Positions 8,217-18,153 of a stretch of DNA of 64,000 bases are shown one piece after another (the first letter of the stretch is position 1; every line of letters starts with the position of its first letter). Location: the NCBI RefSeq assembly GCF_023706045.1, contig NZ_BQYL01000001.1, positions 1,713,501 through 1,777,500 on the forward strand. The letters are read 5' to 3'. The stretch comes from Kangiella sp. TOML190 (lineage in GTDB: Bacteria > Pseudomonadota > Gammaproteobacteria > Enterobacterales > Kangiellaceae). A program made the position numbers and the translations under genes. The notes under the pieces are model-generated. The model had not been told where the DNA came from. It saw only the letters and a program-made list of their open reading frames with translations, and ran no database searches.

Positions 8217-9869
8217 ATGTGGAATCTATGGAAGTTAATCCTATTCTTTTTCGTCTTACTGTCTGGTTTGTTATTTAAATCGGACGTTATAGCAGATCAA
8301 AAATATCTTGGAGTTTGGAAGGAGGCAAAAGGTGGTCACTATCTTTGGTCTGGTGTTGGCTGGAAAAATTTCGAAAGTAAATGGAAAGAGTTAGGTAAGA
8401 AAAATTTACGTCTAATTGATATTGATACTTATGTTGAAGACGGTAAACGCAAGTATTCAGGTGTTTGGCGTGCTGGTTCAGATGGTTACTATCTTTGGGC
8501 TGGTGTTAGCTGGAAAGACTTTGAAAACAAGTGGAAAGAATTAGGTAAGAAAAATTTACGTCTAATTGATATTGAAACTTACACTCAAGCTGGCAAACGT
8601 AAATATATAGGTGTTTGGCGGGGCGGCAAAGATGGCTATTACCTTTGGTCTGGTGTTAGCTGGAAAGACTTTGAAAATAAGTGGAAGGAATTAGGTAAGA
8701 AGAATTTACGCCTAATAGATATTGAAACTTATACTCAAGGTGGCAAACGTAAATATATAGGTGTTTGGCGAAGTGGTAAAGATGGTTATTATCTTTGGGC
8801 TGGTGTTAGTTGGTCTAACTTTACTAAAAAATGGAAAGAACTCACCAAGCAAAATCTCCGCTTAATTGATATTGAAACTTATGTTTCAAAAGGCAAGCGA
8901 AAATATACAGGCGTTTGGAGAAGCGGCAAAGGAGGGCATTACCTATGGGCTGGTGTGGATTGGGAAAACTTTACTGCTAAGTGGAATGAGTTAAGCAAAA
9001 AAAGCTTACGTTTAATTGATATGGATATGTATCCAGGTTGTAAATCCAAGTGTATGAATCAAGTGGTTGCCGACAAGAGCTATATTTATACTATAACTGG
9101 CGGCGATACCTATCGTTGGCCCGTGGACTCCTCAGGAAGCAAAAAGTATGTCCGCTTGTCCGCTATCAGCAAAATGGATAAATTTTTGACTCTGCCTTTT
9201 AATGATAAAAAGGTTAAGCGTAGTGGTATTTGGCGTTATAAAAACGGAGGTTATCACCATGCTGGTGATTATTCCAAAGGCGCTAAAACTTTTAAAGTAA
9301 GAGCTTCCGCGCCAGGAAAAGTTATTCAGGTTGGGTGGGATAACTGGTCTGGTAATTCCATTGTGATAAGCCATGATATTGGTAACAAAAAAGATGCTTA
9401 CAGAACTATTTATATGCATTTGCGAGATGGTAAAGATAACGATTGTGCGCTAGCTTGGAGTCGCTCTATCCCTAATTTGTCGGATAAAAACTTGACCGAT
9501 TATACTACTCATTTAAATGATACAGGTTGTAAGAAAAAGGTTAGTGATAGAGAGCCAGATCCTAGCCATTGGGGAAAAAATTCTGAAGCTATTAGTAATA
9601 GTTTACTCAATAAAACGGTAAAACGTGGCGAATTTATTGCTTGGGCTGGTAATACAGGGCCTGGTGGGAAAAGGGGCGCCGGTGGCCCTAATACACACCT
9701 GCATATTTTCTGGGCTAAAAAAGATACTGATGGTAAATGGTATTTCTTTGACCCTTATGGTGTCTATGCAATGCCAGATTGTTACCCATCGAGTGTAACG
9801 GGCAGTTTATCGAAATCCTGTGTCCGTTATCCCATTGCTTGGAAAAATAGTAAACCTGAATATCCTTAA
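8217..9869 (+). CDS. Secreted tandem-repeat protein with C-terminal M23 peptidase domain
   Basis: 550 residues from ATG 8217, chosen because AGGAGG lies 8 bases upstream; the frame is open from an ATG at 8193. A signal peptide ends near residue 26. Residues 29-278 are five tandem 50-residue repeats built on the pattern KYxGVWRxGxDGYYLWxGVS followed by a W-K-E-L helix and LRLIDIETY. This resembles the bacterial tandem repeat domain 1 family. The C-terminal part is M23-like: H347 or H348 with D351 (YHHAGDY), H401, and H494-x-H496 (NTHLHIF) as zinc and catalytic residues, plus APGKVIQVGWDNWSGN. M23 enzymes cut peptide bridges in peptidoglycan or glycine-rich proteins. About 65 residues, including a Cys pair, are inserted before the last strand. 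Low GC and position suggest acquired DNA. Confidence 0.75.
   Translation: MWNLWKLILFFFVLLSGLLFKSDVIADQKYLGVWKEAKGGHYLWSGVGWKNFESKWKELGKKNLRLIDIDTYVEDGKRKYSGVWRAGSDGYYLWAGVSWKDFENKWKELGKKNLRLIDIETYTQAGKRKYIGVWRGGKDGYYLWSGVSWKDFENKWKELGKKNLRLIDIETYTQGGKRKYIGVWRSGKDGYYLWAGVSWSNFTKKWKELTKQNLRLIDIETYVSKGKRKYTGVWRSGKGGHYLWAGVDWENFTAKWNELSKKSLRLIDMDMYPGCKSKCMNQVVADKSYIYTITGGDTYRWPVDSSGSKKYVRLSAISKMDKFLTLPFNDKKVKRSGIWRYKNGGYHHAGDYSKGAKTFKVRASAPGKVIQVGWDNWSGNSIVISHDIGNKKDAYRTIYMHLRDGKDNDCALAWSRSIPNLSDKNLTDYTTHLNDTGCKKKVSDREPDPSHWGKNSEAISNSLLNKTVKRGEFIAWAGNTGPGGKRGAGGPNTHLHIFWAKKDTDGKWYFFDPYGVYAMPDCYPSSVTGSLSKSCVRYPIAWKNSKPEYP
8301..9050 (+). repeat. Five in-frame 150-bp tandem repeats
   Basis: Units lie at 8301-8450, 8451-8600, 8601-8750, 8751-8900 and 8901-9050, each exactly 150 bases (50 codons). 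Units 2 and 3 are nearly identical at the DNA level, which suggests recent duplication. Units 1 and 5 are the most diverged. Copy number could vary between strains by slippage or recombination. Confidence 0.9.
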
Positions 9870-9877
9870 TAAACCAC

Positions 9878-9907
9878 AGGCTAAGGTGAGTGAGAACACC
9901 TTAGCCT
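9878..9907 (+). terminator. Hairpin after the BTRD/M23 gene
   Basis: An 11-base perfect stem, AGGCTAAGGTG / CACCTTAGCCT, has an 8-base loop. It lies 9 bases after the stop. It is not followed by a strong T run, so it may be a weak or factor-assisted terminator, or a 3'-end stabiliser. Confidence 0.45.
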
Positions 9908-9916
9908 TACTTGATT

Positions 9917-9934
9917 GTCATTCGCGGGAATGAC
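9917..9934. repeat. Collapsed remnant of the GTCATTC/GAATGAC dispersed repeat
   Basis: The 18 bases GTCATTC-GCGG-GAATGAC join the outer ends of the longer element at 29110-29188 and lack its middle. This looks like an internally deleted copy. Confidence 0.45.
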
Positions 9935-9940
9935 TGAAAT

Positions 9941-12181
9941 TTACTTCTCTATCTCCAATAAATCCATAAAGAAGGCGTATTCCATTGCGGTTTGTTTGAG
10001 GCGTTTAAAGCGTCCTGACGCGCCGCCATGGCCAGCTTCCATATTGGTGTGGAATAGCAACTTATTGTCGTCAGTTTTATACTCACGAAGTTTTGCCACC
10101 CACTTCATGGGTTCGAAATATTGAACCTGCGAGTCGTGTAAACCTGTGGTCACTAACATATTCGGGTAGTTTTGTTTGGTGATCTGATCATAAGGCGAAT
10201 AAGACAGCATATATTGATAAGAGTCTTTATTTTTTGGGTTGCCCCATTCGTCAAATTCATTGGTGGTTAGTGGAATGGATTCATCCAACATGGTGGTAAC
10301 CACATCAACAAAAGGTACATGCGCTGCCACGCCTTTATATTTTTCAGGAGCCAAGTTAATCACTGCGCCCATTAAGAGTCCGCCTGCGCTACCTCCTGCG
10401 ATAAAGACTTTATCTTTGGCGCCATAACCTTGTTCGACCAAGCCATCGGTCACGTCAATAAAATCGGTGAAGGTGTTAATCTTATTAAACATTTTGCCAT
10501 CGTCGTACCAATGGCGGCCAAGGGTTTGCGAGCCGCGAATATGGGCAATGGCAAAGACAAAACCGCGGTCCAGTAGCGACAAAATGTTAGAGCGGAACCA
10601 AGGATCCATGTTGGCGCCGTAGGAACCGTAAGCGTATTGGTAGAGTGGGTTAGTACCATCTTTCTTGAAGCTATCTTTACGATAAACAATGGATACGGGA
10701 ACCATTTTTCCATCGCGCGCTTTAACACTGATACGCTCGCTGGCGTAATTGTTGCTATCAAAATCGCCTAATACTTTATCTTGCTTTTTCAGTTCAGATT
10801 TGCCCGTTTTAACATCATAATCGTAGGCAGAAGAGGGGGTGGTCATGCTGCTATAGCGATAACGAACTTTGGTCGCAGCCGGATCCACATTAGTGCTAAG
10901 TCCCATCACATAAGCTTGGTCATTAGCTGGTATTTTGGTAAATCCCCACGTTGTTTTATCCATAATTCGGATACGGCTCAGACCGCCGTGACGCTCGGCT
11001 AAAGCCAAGAAATCATTAAAAGCAATAACTCCTTGCAACAAAGTTTCGGTATCGTGCGGAACGACTTCAATCCATTTCGTAAAATCATCACGATTTGCCA
11101 AAGTGGTTTTCATTAAACGGAAGTTCTGCGCATCTTTATTGGTGGTGATGTAAAGCTCATCGCCAGACTTGGCTAGAGAATATTCCACGCCTTTTTCCAG
11201 TGGATAGAAAAGCTCAAAATCACCTTCAGGATCGTTGGCGTTCAAAAAGCTCACCCCTTGAGTATCAGTGCTGGAGTGCCAAATGGTGATCAGGGAATCG
11301 TCCATGGTTTTGCCAATACCGGTGTAAAAGGACTTATCTTTTTCTTCATAAACTAAAACATCGTCAGATTGCGGCGTGCCCAGTTTATGTCGATAGACTT
11401 TATCGGCTAATAGCGTTTGCGGATCTTTTTGCAGATAAAACAAATGTTCATCATCATTCGCCCACAAGATATTGCTGCTGGCATTAGTCAACTCGTCTTG
11501 ATACATCTCGCCCGTTTCAAGGTTTTTAAATTTTATGGTGTAGATACGGCGACCTGCTTGGTCTTCGCCATAAGCTAAGATTTGTTGGTTTTTACTTAAC
11601 GTTAAACCTGAAATATTAAAGTAACCTTCTTTAGGTGCATGGGCGTTAACATCAATAGTAATTTCTTCCGCCGCCTCTAAGCTGCCTTTTTTTCGCGCAT
11701 AAATAGGATATTCCTTATCTTTTTCATAGCGGCTATAAAACCAATAACCATTTTTGAAGTAGGGCACGCTTGATTTATCTTTCTCCATCCGAGAAACCAT
11801 TTCTTGGTATAACTTTTCTTGCAAGGCTTCGGTATGGGCGAGCATTTTTTCTTTGTACTGATTTTCTGCTTCAAGGTGTGCCAAAATTTCCGGATCTTTA
11901 CGTTCGTCATCGCGCATCCAATAGTAGTTATCCACTCGGGTATCGTCGTGGATGGTCATTTTATAAGATTCTTTACGTGCCACTGGTGGCGTTGGAAGCT
12001 TGGCTGCCTCGGTTGCCGACTGTGTGGTTATCGATGCACTTTCCTGCGCTTGCGGCTCTGGCGCTGTGCTTTGGCTATTGGCCGCGTTTACTTTTGTTGC
12101 AGTGTGCTTGTTTTTATTAATGGCGTAGTAGATTCCAAAGACGAGCGCCGCCAAACTGAGTAAAATTAATAGGTATTTCAT
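9941..12181 (-). CDS. ptrB: Oligopeptidase B-like S9 serine peptidase, membrane- or envelope-targeted
   Basis: 746 residues. The first 20 are hydrophobic (signal peptide or anchor) and are followed by a Ser/Thr/Ala/Gln-rich linker to about residue 60. This predicts an envelope location, unlike the cytoplasmic E. coli protease II. The beta-propeller domain (about 130-480) precedes an alpha/beta-hydrolase domain with the S9A triad: S598 in GGSAGG, D683 in TGLHDSQV, H718 in EAGHGG. The segment YGSYGANMDPWF is also typical. Oligopeptidase B cleaves short peptides after Arg or Lys, and the propeller excludes folded proteins. An envelope-targeted form would fit a peptide-feeding organism. The gene is convergent with the BTRD/M23 gene and transcribed alone. 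Confidence 0.88.
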   Translation of the reverse strand: MKYLLILLSLAALVFGIYYAINKNKHTATKVNAANSQSTAPEPQAQESASITTQSATEAAKLPTPPVARKESYKMTIHDDTRVDNYYWMRDDERKDPEILAHLEAENQYKEKMLAHTEALQEKLYQEMVSRMEKDKSSVPYFKNGYWFYSRYEKDKEYPIYARKKGSLEAAEEITIDVNAHAPKEGYFNISGLTLSKNQQILAYGEDQAGRRIYTIKFKNLETGEMYQDELTNASSNILWANDDEHLFYLQKDPQTLLADKVYRHKLGTPQSDDVLVYEEKDKSFYTGIGKTMDDSLITIWHSSTDTQGVSFLNANDPEGDFELFYPLEKGVEYSLAKSGDELYITTNKDAQNFRLMKTTLANRDDFTKWIEVVPHDTETLLQGVIAFNDFLALAERHGGLSRIRIMDKTTWGFTKIPANDQAYVMGLSTNVDPAATKVRYRYSSMTTPSSAYDYDVKTGKSELKKQDKVLGDFDSNNYASERISVKARDGKMVPVSIVYRKDSFKKDGTNPLYQYAYGSYGANMDPWFRSNILSLLDRGFVFAIAHIRGSQTLGRHWYDDGKMFNKINTFTDFIDVTDGLVEQGYGAKDKVFIAGGSAGGLLMGAVINLAPEKYKGVAAHVPFVDVVTTMLDESIPLTTNEFDEWGNPKNKDSYQYMLSYSPYDQITKQNYPNMLVTTGLHDSQVQYFEPMKWVAKLREYKTDDNKLLFHTNMEAGHGGASGRFKRLKQTAMEYAFFMDLLEIEK

Positions 12182-12402
12182 AACTCACTTCCAATTGATT
12201 TTTCACCTGATAAAACACTATATACCAGCCTTTTAGGATTACTAGTCCAGTTTTGTATCAAATTATGAGATTAACGGTGGTTAAACGGGTGAAATATCCA
12301 TGAATTTCAAGGATAATGTGCGCCCCTAGAGTTTTAATTTACAGTCATTCCACTAGAAACTGGAACCAGTAGAACCAGGATCTAGGAAACGCGGAGAACA
12401 TC

Positions 12403-13503
12403 ATGAGTTGCGATTTTACTGCTTTAGCCGGTGCTGGCGTACAAAAATTACACCCTTATCAGCCAGGAAAACCTATTTCTGAGTTAGAAAGGGAGCTGGG
12501 GATCACTAATATCGTTAAGCTCGCCAGTAATGAAAACCCTATCGGTATAAGCGCCAAAGCCCAAGCAGCGATGGAAAAAGAGTTTGCCGATATGGCGCGT
12601 TATCCTGATGCCAATGGCTATTATCTTAAAGCAAAGCTAGCCGAGCGCTGCGGGGTGGATATCAACCAAATCACCTTGGGTAACGGCTCGAACGATGTTT
12701 TAGAGCTTATCGCGCGAGTATTTGTTCAGCCTGAACATGAGGTCATTTTCTCGCAGCATGCTTTTGTGGTTTATCCCATCGTCACGCAAGCGATTGGCGC
12801 AACTGCGGTTCAGATCCCAGCCACAGACTGGAGGCACGACTTAGCAGCCACGGCCAAAGCAATCACGCCAAATACGTGCATGATTTTTATTGCTAACCCT
12901 AACAATCCGACCGGCACTTGGAATAATGCTGCGGACTTAAAAGCCTTTATGGAAAAGGTGCCTACTGACGTCATCGTAGTGGTCGACGAAGCTTATTATG
13001 AATATGTGGAATTTGCAGAATATCCACAAACCATTCCGTGGATCAAAGAGCATCCGAATCTAATTGTGACTCGCACCTTCTCCAAAGCCTATGGCTTAGC
13101 GGGTGTGCGCGCTGGTTATGCCGTAGCGAATGAAGAAATCACAGGATTGATCAACCGTCCACGCCAGCCCTTTAATATGAACTCTTTAGCGTTGGCGGCA
13201 GCTGAAGCGGTATTGGATGATCATGAGTATCTACAAAGAGCCTTAGATGTAAACACAGCAGGTATGGAGCAATTAATCGCTGCTTTTGACACCTTGGGTT
13301 ATGGCTATATTCCATCGGTGACTAACTTTATCACGGTAGATATGAAGCAAGACGCAGGCCCTTTGTATAACCAGATGCTACACAAAGGCGTTATTGTGCG
13401 TCCAGTAGCCAATTATGAAATGCCGAATCATTTGCGCGTATCGATTGGCCTAGAAGAAGAAAATGCCAAATTCATTAGAGTTTTAACTGAGATGACAAAA
13501 TAG
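12403..13503 (+). CDS. hisC: Histidinol-phosphate / aromatic aminotransferase
   Basis: 366 residues, a class I/II PLP aminotransferase of the HisC family. The PLP lysine lies in [12 protein letters not shown] (near residue 228). Other family blocks are [29 protein letters not shown] and VVDEAYYEY. HisC converts imidazole-acetol phosphate to histidinol phosphate, but the copy found next to aroA-cmk-rpsA in gammaproteobacteria often also handles aromatic amino acids. Here it sits 2 bases before cmk with no his biosynthesis genes around. A role as tyrosine or phenylalanine aminotransferase is therefore plausible, especially given the tyrosine degradation operon at 39.8 kb. GGAG precedes the ATG. 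Confidence 0.85.
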   Translation: MSCDFTALAGAGVQKLHPYQPGKPISELERELGITNIVKLASNENPIGISAKAQAAMEKEFADMARYPDANGYYLKAKLAERCGVDINQITLGNGSNDVLELIARVFVQPEHEVIFSQHAFVVYPIVTQAIGATAVQIPATDWRHDLAATAKAITPNTCMIFIANPNNPTGTWNNAADLKAFMEKVPTDVIVVVDEAYYEYVEFAEYPQTIPWIKEHPNLIVTRTFSKAYGLAGVRAGYAVANEEITGLINRPRQPFNMNSLALAAAEAVLDDHEYLQRALDVNTAGMEQLIAAFDTLGYGYIPSVTNFITVDMKQDAGPLYNQMLHKGVIVRPVANYEMPNHLRVSIGLEEENAKFIRVLTEMTK

Positions 13504-13505
13504 TA

Positions 13506-14207
13506 GTGGAAACAGTCGTGAGTGAAAACAATGTAAAAAACATTCCTGTGATTACAGTCGATGGTCCCAGTGGATCGGGTAAGGGCACTATTTGTCAAAT
13601 TCTAGCGACCAAGCTTGGCTATCATTTACTGGATAGCGGAGCCTTGTACCGCTTAACTGCTTTAGCAGTGATTAAAAATGATATTCCGTTGGACGATACA
13701 CCCGCGATTGAAGACGCTGCGTTGAACCTAGACGTGATATTCAAGCCTTCTAGTGATGGCTCTGAGCAGAAAATACTATTGAATGGGGAAGATGTGGGTG
13801 TACAACTGCGCCTAGATGAAACTAGCGCTATGGCCTCGAAAGTGGCGGCTATTCCAGAGGTTCGTGAGGCGCTTTTGACTCGTCAACGTAAATTTCGTCA
13901 AAACCCAGGTTTAGTAGCCGATGGTCGTGACATGGGAACGGTGGTTTTTACCGACGCTCAGCATAAGGTCTTTTTGACCGCAAGCCCCGAAATACGGGCG
14001 CAACGGCGGCATAAACAGTTGATCGAAAAGGGTGTTGATGCTAGAATTTCGCACCTTTTGAAAAGCATCATCGAACGAGATGAGCGTGATCGCACTCGAA
14101 CTGTGGCTCCATTGGTGCCAGCAGAGGGTGCTTTTGTTGTTGATAGCTCAAACTTAACGATTGATGAGGTGGTTCAGCAAATTCTTGATTTTATTGAGAA
14201 TTCTTAG
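13506..14207 (+). CDS. cmk: Cytidylate kinase
   Basis: 233 residues with a GTG start at 13506. A second in-frame GTG at 13518 would give a protein closer in length to E. coli Cmk, and neither has a strong ribosome site. The P-loop GPSGSGKGT (residues 20-28), the CMP-binding LLDSGALYR and [12 protein letters not shown] blocks, and ERDERDRTR in the lid are all present. The enzyme phosphorylates CMP and dCMP with ATP in nucleotide salvage. The usual upstream aroA is missing: hisC directly precedes cmk by 2 bases, so the two are probably one transcript. rpsA follows after a 159-base leader. Confidence 0.95.
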   Translation: METVVSENNVKNIPVITVDGPSGSGKGTICQILATKLGYHLLDSGALYRLTALAVIKNDIPLDDTPAIEDAALNLDVIFKPSSDGSEQKILLNGEDVGVQLRLDETSAMASKVAAIPEVREALLTRQRKFRQNPGLVADGRDMGTVVFTDAQHKVFLTASPEIRAQRRHKQLIEKGVDARISHLLKSIIERDERDRTRTVAPLVPAEGAFVVDSSNLTIDEVVQQILDFIENS

Positions 14208-14366
14208 TCAGAGCATAACCTTTTTTTCCGTTTGCTTGCAAGGATTGATAAGCAAACTTAACTAACTGACCCAGTATTAGCGGATCTTAATCTGGTGATT
14301 TTGAAAACAAGTCTTAATGCGACGGATTGTTATTAATTTGCCCATTAAGGTATCAGGTACTAACAA
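14208..14366 (+). promoter_or_regulatory. Structured rpsA leader with three GGA-loop hairpins
   Basis: Three hairpins can be drawn. One is GTTTGCTT/AAGCAAAC (14230-14257), whose 12-base loop contains AAGGA. One is CCAG-t-ATTA/TAATCTGG (14271-14295), with loop GCGGATCT. One is TTAAT/ATTAA (14314-14336), whose loop contains CGGA. No good Shine-Dalgarno lies just before the ATG at 14367. In E. coli the rpsA leader likewise lacks a strong SD, folds into hairpins with exposed GGA, and is the target of S1 autorepression. The same control is inferred here. Confidence 0.6.
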
Positions 14367-16031
14367 ATGAGCGAAAATTTCGCAGAACTTTTTGAAGAAA
14401 GTTTAACTAACGTAGAAATGCGTCCAGGCGCCATCATCACAGGTGTGGTGGTCGATATTGATAATGAAGTTGTGATCGTTAACGCTGGCCTTAAATCGGA
14501 AGGCGTTATTCCACGTAACCAGTTCCTAAGTGACACTGGTGAGTTGGAAGTTAACGTTGGCGACGAAGTTCAAGTAGCTCTTGACGCAGTTGAAGATGGT
14601 TTTGGTGAAACTCGCCTATCTCGTGAGCGCGCTAAGCGTTTCGCAGCATGGGGCGTGTTGGAAGCTGCACACGAAGCAGAAGAAACCATTAAAGGTGTTA
14701 TCACTGGTAAAGTTAAAGGTGGTTTCACTGTTGAAGTTCAATCAATCCGCGCATTCTTGCCAGGTTCTTTGGTTGACGTTCGCCCAGTACGTGATACGAC
14801 ACACCTTGAAGGTGTAGAACTTGATTTCAAAGTGATCAAGTTAGATCAAAAACGCAACAACGTTGTGGTTTCTCGTCGCGCTGTGATTGAGTCTGAGAAC
14901 TCAGCTGAGCGTGAAGAATTATTAGCTAACCTTGAAGAAGGTGCCGAAGCTAAAGGTATCGTTAAGAACTTGACTGACTACGGTGCATTCGTAGATTTAG
15001 GTGGTGTTGACGGCTTATTGCACATCACTGACATGGCTTGGAAGCGCATTAAGCACCCAAGCGAAGTGGTTCAAGTTGGCGATGAAATCGACGTTAAAGT
15101 ATTGAAATTCGACCGTGAGCGTAACCGTGTTTCTCTAGGTATTAAGCAATTAGGCTCTGATCCTTGGGTTGACATCATGAACCGTTACCCTGAAGGTGCG
15201 CGTCTACAAGGTCGCGTAACTAACCTTACTGATTATGGTTGCTTCGTCGAAATCGAAGACGGCGTTGAAGGTTTGGTTCACGTGTCTGAAATGGATTGGA
15301 CTAACAAAAACATCCACCCATCTAAAGTGGTTAACTTAGGTGATGAAGTGGAAGTAATGGTATTGGATATTGACGAAGAGCGTCGTCGTATTTCGCTAGG
15401 TATCAAGCAATGTGTACCGAACCCTTGGGATGAGTTCGCTGCGAACTTCTCTAAAGGCGATAAAGTAACTGGTAACATCAAGTCGATCACTGATTTCGGT
15501 ATCTTTATCGGTCTTAATGGCGGTATCGACGGTCTAGTTCACTTGTCAGACATTTCTTGGAACTTGGTTGGCGAAGAAGCGGTTCGTGACTTTAAGAAAG
15601 GCGACGAAGTAGAAGCGGTAGTGTTGGCCGTTGACGCTGAGCGTGAGCGCATTTCTTTAGGTATTAAGCAAGTTGACGCGGATCCATTATCTGACTTCTT
15701 GGCGGCGAACCCTAAAGGTTCTATCGTTAAAGGTACTGCTAAAGAAGTAGACGCGAAGGGCGTTTTGGTTGACCTAGGTGATAACATCGAAGGTTATCTG
15801 CGCGCTTCTGACATCAGCGCTGAGCGTGTTGATGATGCTACTAAGCACTTCGCTGAAGGTGATGCGGTAGAAGCTAAGTTCGTTGGCGTTGATAAGAAGA
15901 GCCGTAACATCAGCTTATCTATCAAAGCTAAGGACCATGCTGAAGAGCAAGCCGCTATCAAAGAGTTCAGCAATGATAAGTCTGCACCTTCAACTTTAGG
16001 TGACTTGTTAAAAGAACAAATGGGCGAATAA
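14367..16031 (+). CDS. rpsA: 30S ribosomal protein S1
   Basis: 554 residues, the usual gammaproteobacterial length, with six S1 (OB-fold) repeats. Repeats 1 and 2 bind the ribosome; repeats 3-6 bind mRNA. Typical blocks are [28 protein letters not shown], with close copies [18 protein letters not shown] and [19 protein letters not shown]1 brings mRNA with weak or structured start sites to the 30S subunit. The codon choice is more uniform than in neighbouring genes, as expected for a highly expressed gene. It is followed by a strong intrinsic terminator. Confidence 0.98.
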   Translation: MSENFAELFEESLTNVEMRPGAIITGVVVDIDNEVVIVNAGLKSEGVIPRNQFLSDTGELEVNVGDEVQVALDAVEDGFGETRLSRERAKRFAAWGVLEAAHEAEETIKGVITGKVKGGFTVEVQSIRAFLPGSLVDVRPVRDTTHLEGVELDFKVIKLDQKRNNVVVSRRAVIESENSAEREELLANLEEGAEAKGIVKNLTDYGAFVDLGGVDGLLHITDMAWKRIKHPSEVVQVGDEIDVKVLKFDRERNRVSLGIKQLGSDPWVDIMNRYPEGARLQGRVTNLTDYGCFVEIEDGVEGLVHVSEMDWTNKNIHPSKVVNLGDEVEVMVLDIDEERRRISLGIKQCVPNPWDEFAANFSKGDKVTGNIKSITDFGIFIGLNGGIDGLVHLSDISWNLVGEEAVRDFKKGDEVEAVVLAVDAERERISLGIKQVDADPLSDFLAANPKGSIVKGTAKEVDAKGVLVDLGDNIEGYLRASDISAERVDDATKHFAEGDAVEAKFVGVDKKSRNISLSIKAKDHAEEQAAIKEFSNDKSAPSTLGDLLKEQMGE

Positions 16032-16054
16032 TCGCAAATTTGATGCTTTTTATG

Positions 16055-16081
16055 AAAAACCCGCCTTCTGGCGGGTTTTTT
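16055..16081 (+). terminator. Intrinsic terminator of rpsA
   Basis: AAAACCCGCC-TTCT-GGCGGGTTTT forms a GC-rich stem with a tetraloop and a run of T, 23 bases after the rpsA stop. Confidence 0.9.
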
Positions 16082-16106
16082 AATGTTTGTAAAAAATGTG
16101 AGGTAA

Positions 16107-16137
16107 TTACCACAAAATAGAAAAAATGTTATATAAT
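16107..16137 (+). promoter_or_regulatory. Candidate ihfB promoter
   Basis: A perfect TATAAT lies at 16132-16137 in an AT-rich stretch after the rpsA terminator. The best upstream hexamer is TTACCA at 16107-16112, with a long 19-base spacer. A separate promoter is expected because the terminator isolates ihfB from rpsA. Confidence 0.4.
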
Positions 16138-16269
16138 TAAGTAAGTTAGCGCATTTTATGGTTTTTAAGTGAAACTTTCTTAGGGTAAGTTTGCCCAACT
16201 TTTATAACGCTAAATAGATCATGAAAAGTAAGCCATGAGAAAGCGCACATTCTAAAGAAGGACTTAGGT

Positions 16270-16572
16270 ATGACAAAATCACAGTTGATCGAAAAATTGG
16301 TTGATAAAAATCCGCAACTATCGGTGCGCGATTTGGAGTTGGTGGTGAAGTCACTGATCGACCAAATGTCAGAGTCGTTGGCAAATGGTGATCGCATTGA
16401 AATTCGTGGTTTTGGTAGCTTTTCTCTACATTACCGAGCGCCAAGAGTTGGACGAAATCCTAAAACTGGTGAATCGGTGACTTTGACTGGAAAATATGTA
16501 CCACACTTTAAACCAGGCAAGGAGTTGCGCGAAAGGGCTAATGCAGGAAAAGATAAGCCAATAAAACCTTAA
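16270..16572 (+). CDS. ihfB: Integration host factor subunit beta
   Basis: 100 residues of the HU/IHF family: an N-terminal helical dimer part ([21 protein letters not shown]) and the DNA-binding arms with [10 protein letters not shown], whose proline intercalates into DNA. The position after rpsA is the classical ihfB location, and [20 protein letters not shown] matches the beta subunit. With IhfA it makes sharp DNA bends at specific sites in recombination, replication and transcription. AAGGA lies upstream of the ATG. Confidence 0.96.
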   Translation: MTKSQLIEKLVDKNPQLSVRDLELVVKSLIDQMSESLANGDRIEIRGFGSFSLHYRAPRVGRNPKTGESVTLTGKYVPHFKPGKELRERANAGKDKPIKP

Positions 16573-16645
16573 AAATTAAGCTCTAGATCCATGCTCGAGA
16601 GAAGCGGACTCTAGAAACCAACAATACCGCCGTAGGAGCTACTTC

Positions 16646-16939
16646 GTGCGACTGCTAATCGCCATCGTTTTATTACTAGCCGCTTTTGGCTTGGCCTTTA
16701 TGTTTGCCAACCAAAACGAACAAACCATTCAGCTGAATTACCTTTTTGGTGAAACCTCAATCCAATTGGTGCTGTTGATCACCATTTGTTTGGCCTTGGG
16801 TCTGATTATCGGTTTATTGATGTCGGGGATTTCTTTGATGAAAACTCGCGTTCAGCTTAAAAATAGCCGTAAGAAACTTGCCAAAGCCGAACAGGAGTTG
16901 AAAAACTTACGAAGCTTGCCAGTCAAGGAAGAGCTTTAA
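16646..16939 (+). CDS. lapA: LPS assembly protein LapA
   Basis: 97 residues from GTG 16646, with AGGAG 9 bases upstream. There are two transmembrane helices (about 2-20 and 40-62) joined by FANQNEQTIQLNYLFGE, the LapA/YciS pattern, and then a charged coiled cytoplasmic tail. LapA works with LapB at the inner membrane to tune LpxC degradation by FtsH, and so lipopolysaccharide synthesis. lapB follows after 25 bases, as in E. coli. Confidence 0.92.
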   Translation: MRLLIAIVLLLAAFGLAFMFANQNEQTIQLNYLFGETSIQLVLLITICLALGLIIGLLMSGISLMKTRVQLKNSRKKLAKAEQELKNLRSLPVKEEL

Positions 16940-16964
16940 GTGAAAAGGCAATTGAGAGCAAGCA

Positions 16965-18140
16965 ATGAATGAGTGGTTTTTAATTGGCTTTCTAGTGTTA
17001 TTGTCAATAGCGGTTTTTTCCGGCTATCGACTGGGAAAGAAACAAGCAACCGAACCGCAAGCTCAGTCCAAAAGCCTTTCCAGCAATTATGTCAAAGGAC
17101 TGAACTATCTACTCAATGAACAGCCCGATAAAGCGGTAGACACCTTTATCGATCTATTGCAAGTAGATACCGAAACGGTGGATACCCACCTTGCCTTGGG
17201 CCACCTGTTTCGCAAGCGAGGCGAAGTGGATCGAGCCATTCGCTTACACCAGAACATTATTGCCCGCCCACAACTATCCAAAGAAAGTCATAACGAAGCT
17301 TTATACGAACTAGCGGTCGATTATCAAGCGGTAGGGATGTATGACCGAGCTACCAGCCTATTTGAAAAGCTGCTTAGCGAGCCGAAACACAAAAAAGATT
17401 CACTGCACCAACTTTTACACGTTTATCAAGCGACTCGCGACTGGGAACAGGCGGCCAAAACTGCTGAACAGCTCGAAATTATTATGGGCGAAAAGCAAGC
17501 CAAAGCCATATCCCACTTTTATTGTGAGCTGGCTGAAGAAAAACAAAATAAAAAGGATCTCAAAGGCGCTCTGACTAGCATCAAAAAAGCCTTGGCAGCC
17601 AATCCGACTTCGGTACGGGCCAATTTGCTGCAAGGTGACTTGTATTTTGACAAGGAAAACTACCGCGCTGCAATTAAGTCTTATAGCAGTTTATTGGATA
17701 ACGATATTGCTTTTTTGCCCGAGGCTTTGGATAAAATAAAGCAATCCTTCGCTGCTCGCAAAGATAGCAAGGGTTACCAAAAGTTTTTACAACAGAGTTT
17801 ACAAAAAGGCGCTGGCGTTTCCGTTTTGATTGAATTGTCGAAACTGATCCAACAGGAAAAGGGCGATCGTGCTGCCGCTGAAGCGATTGGGGTTTATTTA
17901 AAAGATAAGCCTTCACTCAAAGGCCTACATCAATTGATAAGTTTGCACATTGAGCATGCGCAAGAATCAGCCAAACCAAGCCTGCAATTGCTTGATGGTA
18001 TTGTTGAAAAACTGGTGGAGCGTAAACCGCGTTATGTTTGCCATAATTGCGGATTTAATGGCCGGATTATTCACTGGCAATGCCCTAGTTGTAAGGAGTG
18101 GAGTTCAATCAAACCGATCCAAGGCCTTGAGGGCGAATAA
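16965..18140 (+). CDS. lapB: LPS assembly protein LapB (YciM)
   Basis: 391 residues. One N-terminal transmembrane helix (about 4-22) anchors the protein with its body in the cytoplasm. Several TPR units follow (for example [20 protein letters not shown]). The C-terminus is a rubredoxin-like metal knuckle with C359, C362, C373 and C376 (CHNC...CPSC). In E. coli LapB delivers LpxC to FtsH and is needed to balance LPS and phospholipid. All hallmark parts are intact. It is coupled with lapA, and pyrF follows after 13 bases, as in other gammaproteobacteria. Confidence 0.94.
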   Translation: MNEWFLIGFLVLLSIAVFSGYRLGKKQATEPQAQSKSLSSNYVKGLNYLLNEQPDKAVDTFIDLLQVDTETVDTHLALGHLFRKRGEVDRAIRLHQNIIARPQLSKESHNEALYELAVDYQAVGMYDRATSLFEKLLSEPKHKKDSLHQLLHVYQATRDWEQAAKTAEQLEIIMGEKQAKAISHFYCELAEEKQNKKDLKGALTSIKKALAANPTSVRANLLQGDLYFDKENYRAAIKSYSSLLDNDIAFLPEALDKIKQSFAARKDSKGYQKFLQQSLQKGAGVSVLIELSKLIQQEKGDRAAAEAIGVYLKDKPSLKGLHQLISLHIEHAQESAKPSLQLLDGIVEKLVERKPRYVCHNCGFNGRIIHWQCPSCKEWSSIKPIQGLEGE

Positions 18141-18153
18141 GAGACTATTTAAC

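Noticed and set aside
8301..9050. CRISPR-like array
   Set aside because: The 150-base units are in frame and code for a repeated protein domain; there are no spacers or cas genes.
17950..18153. N-terminal extension of pyrF into lapB
   Set aside because: It overlaps the conserved lapB end in another frame; PyrF proteins start at MTNVPKD-like sequence.
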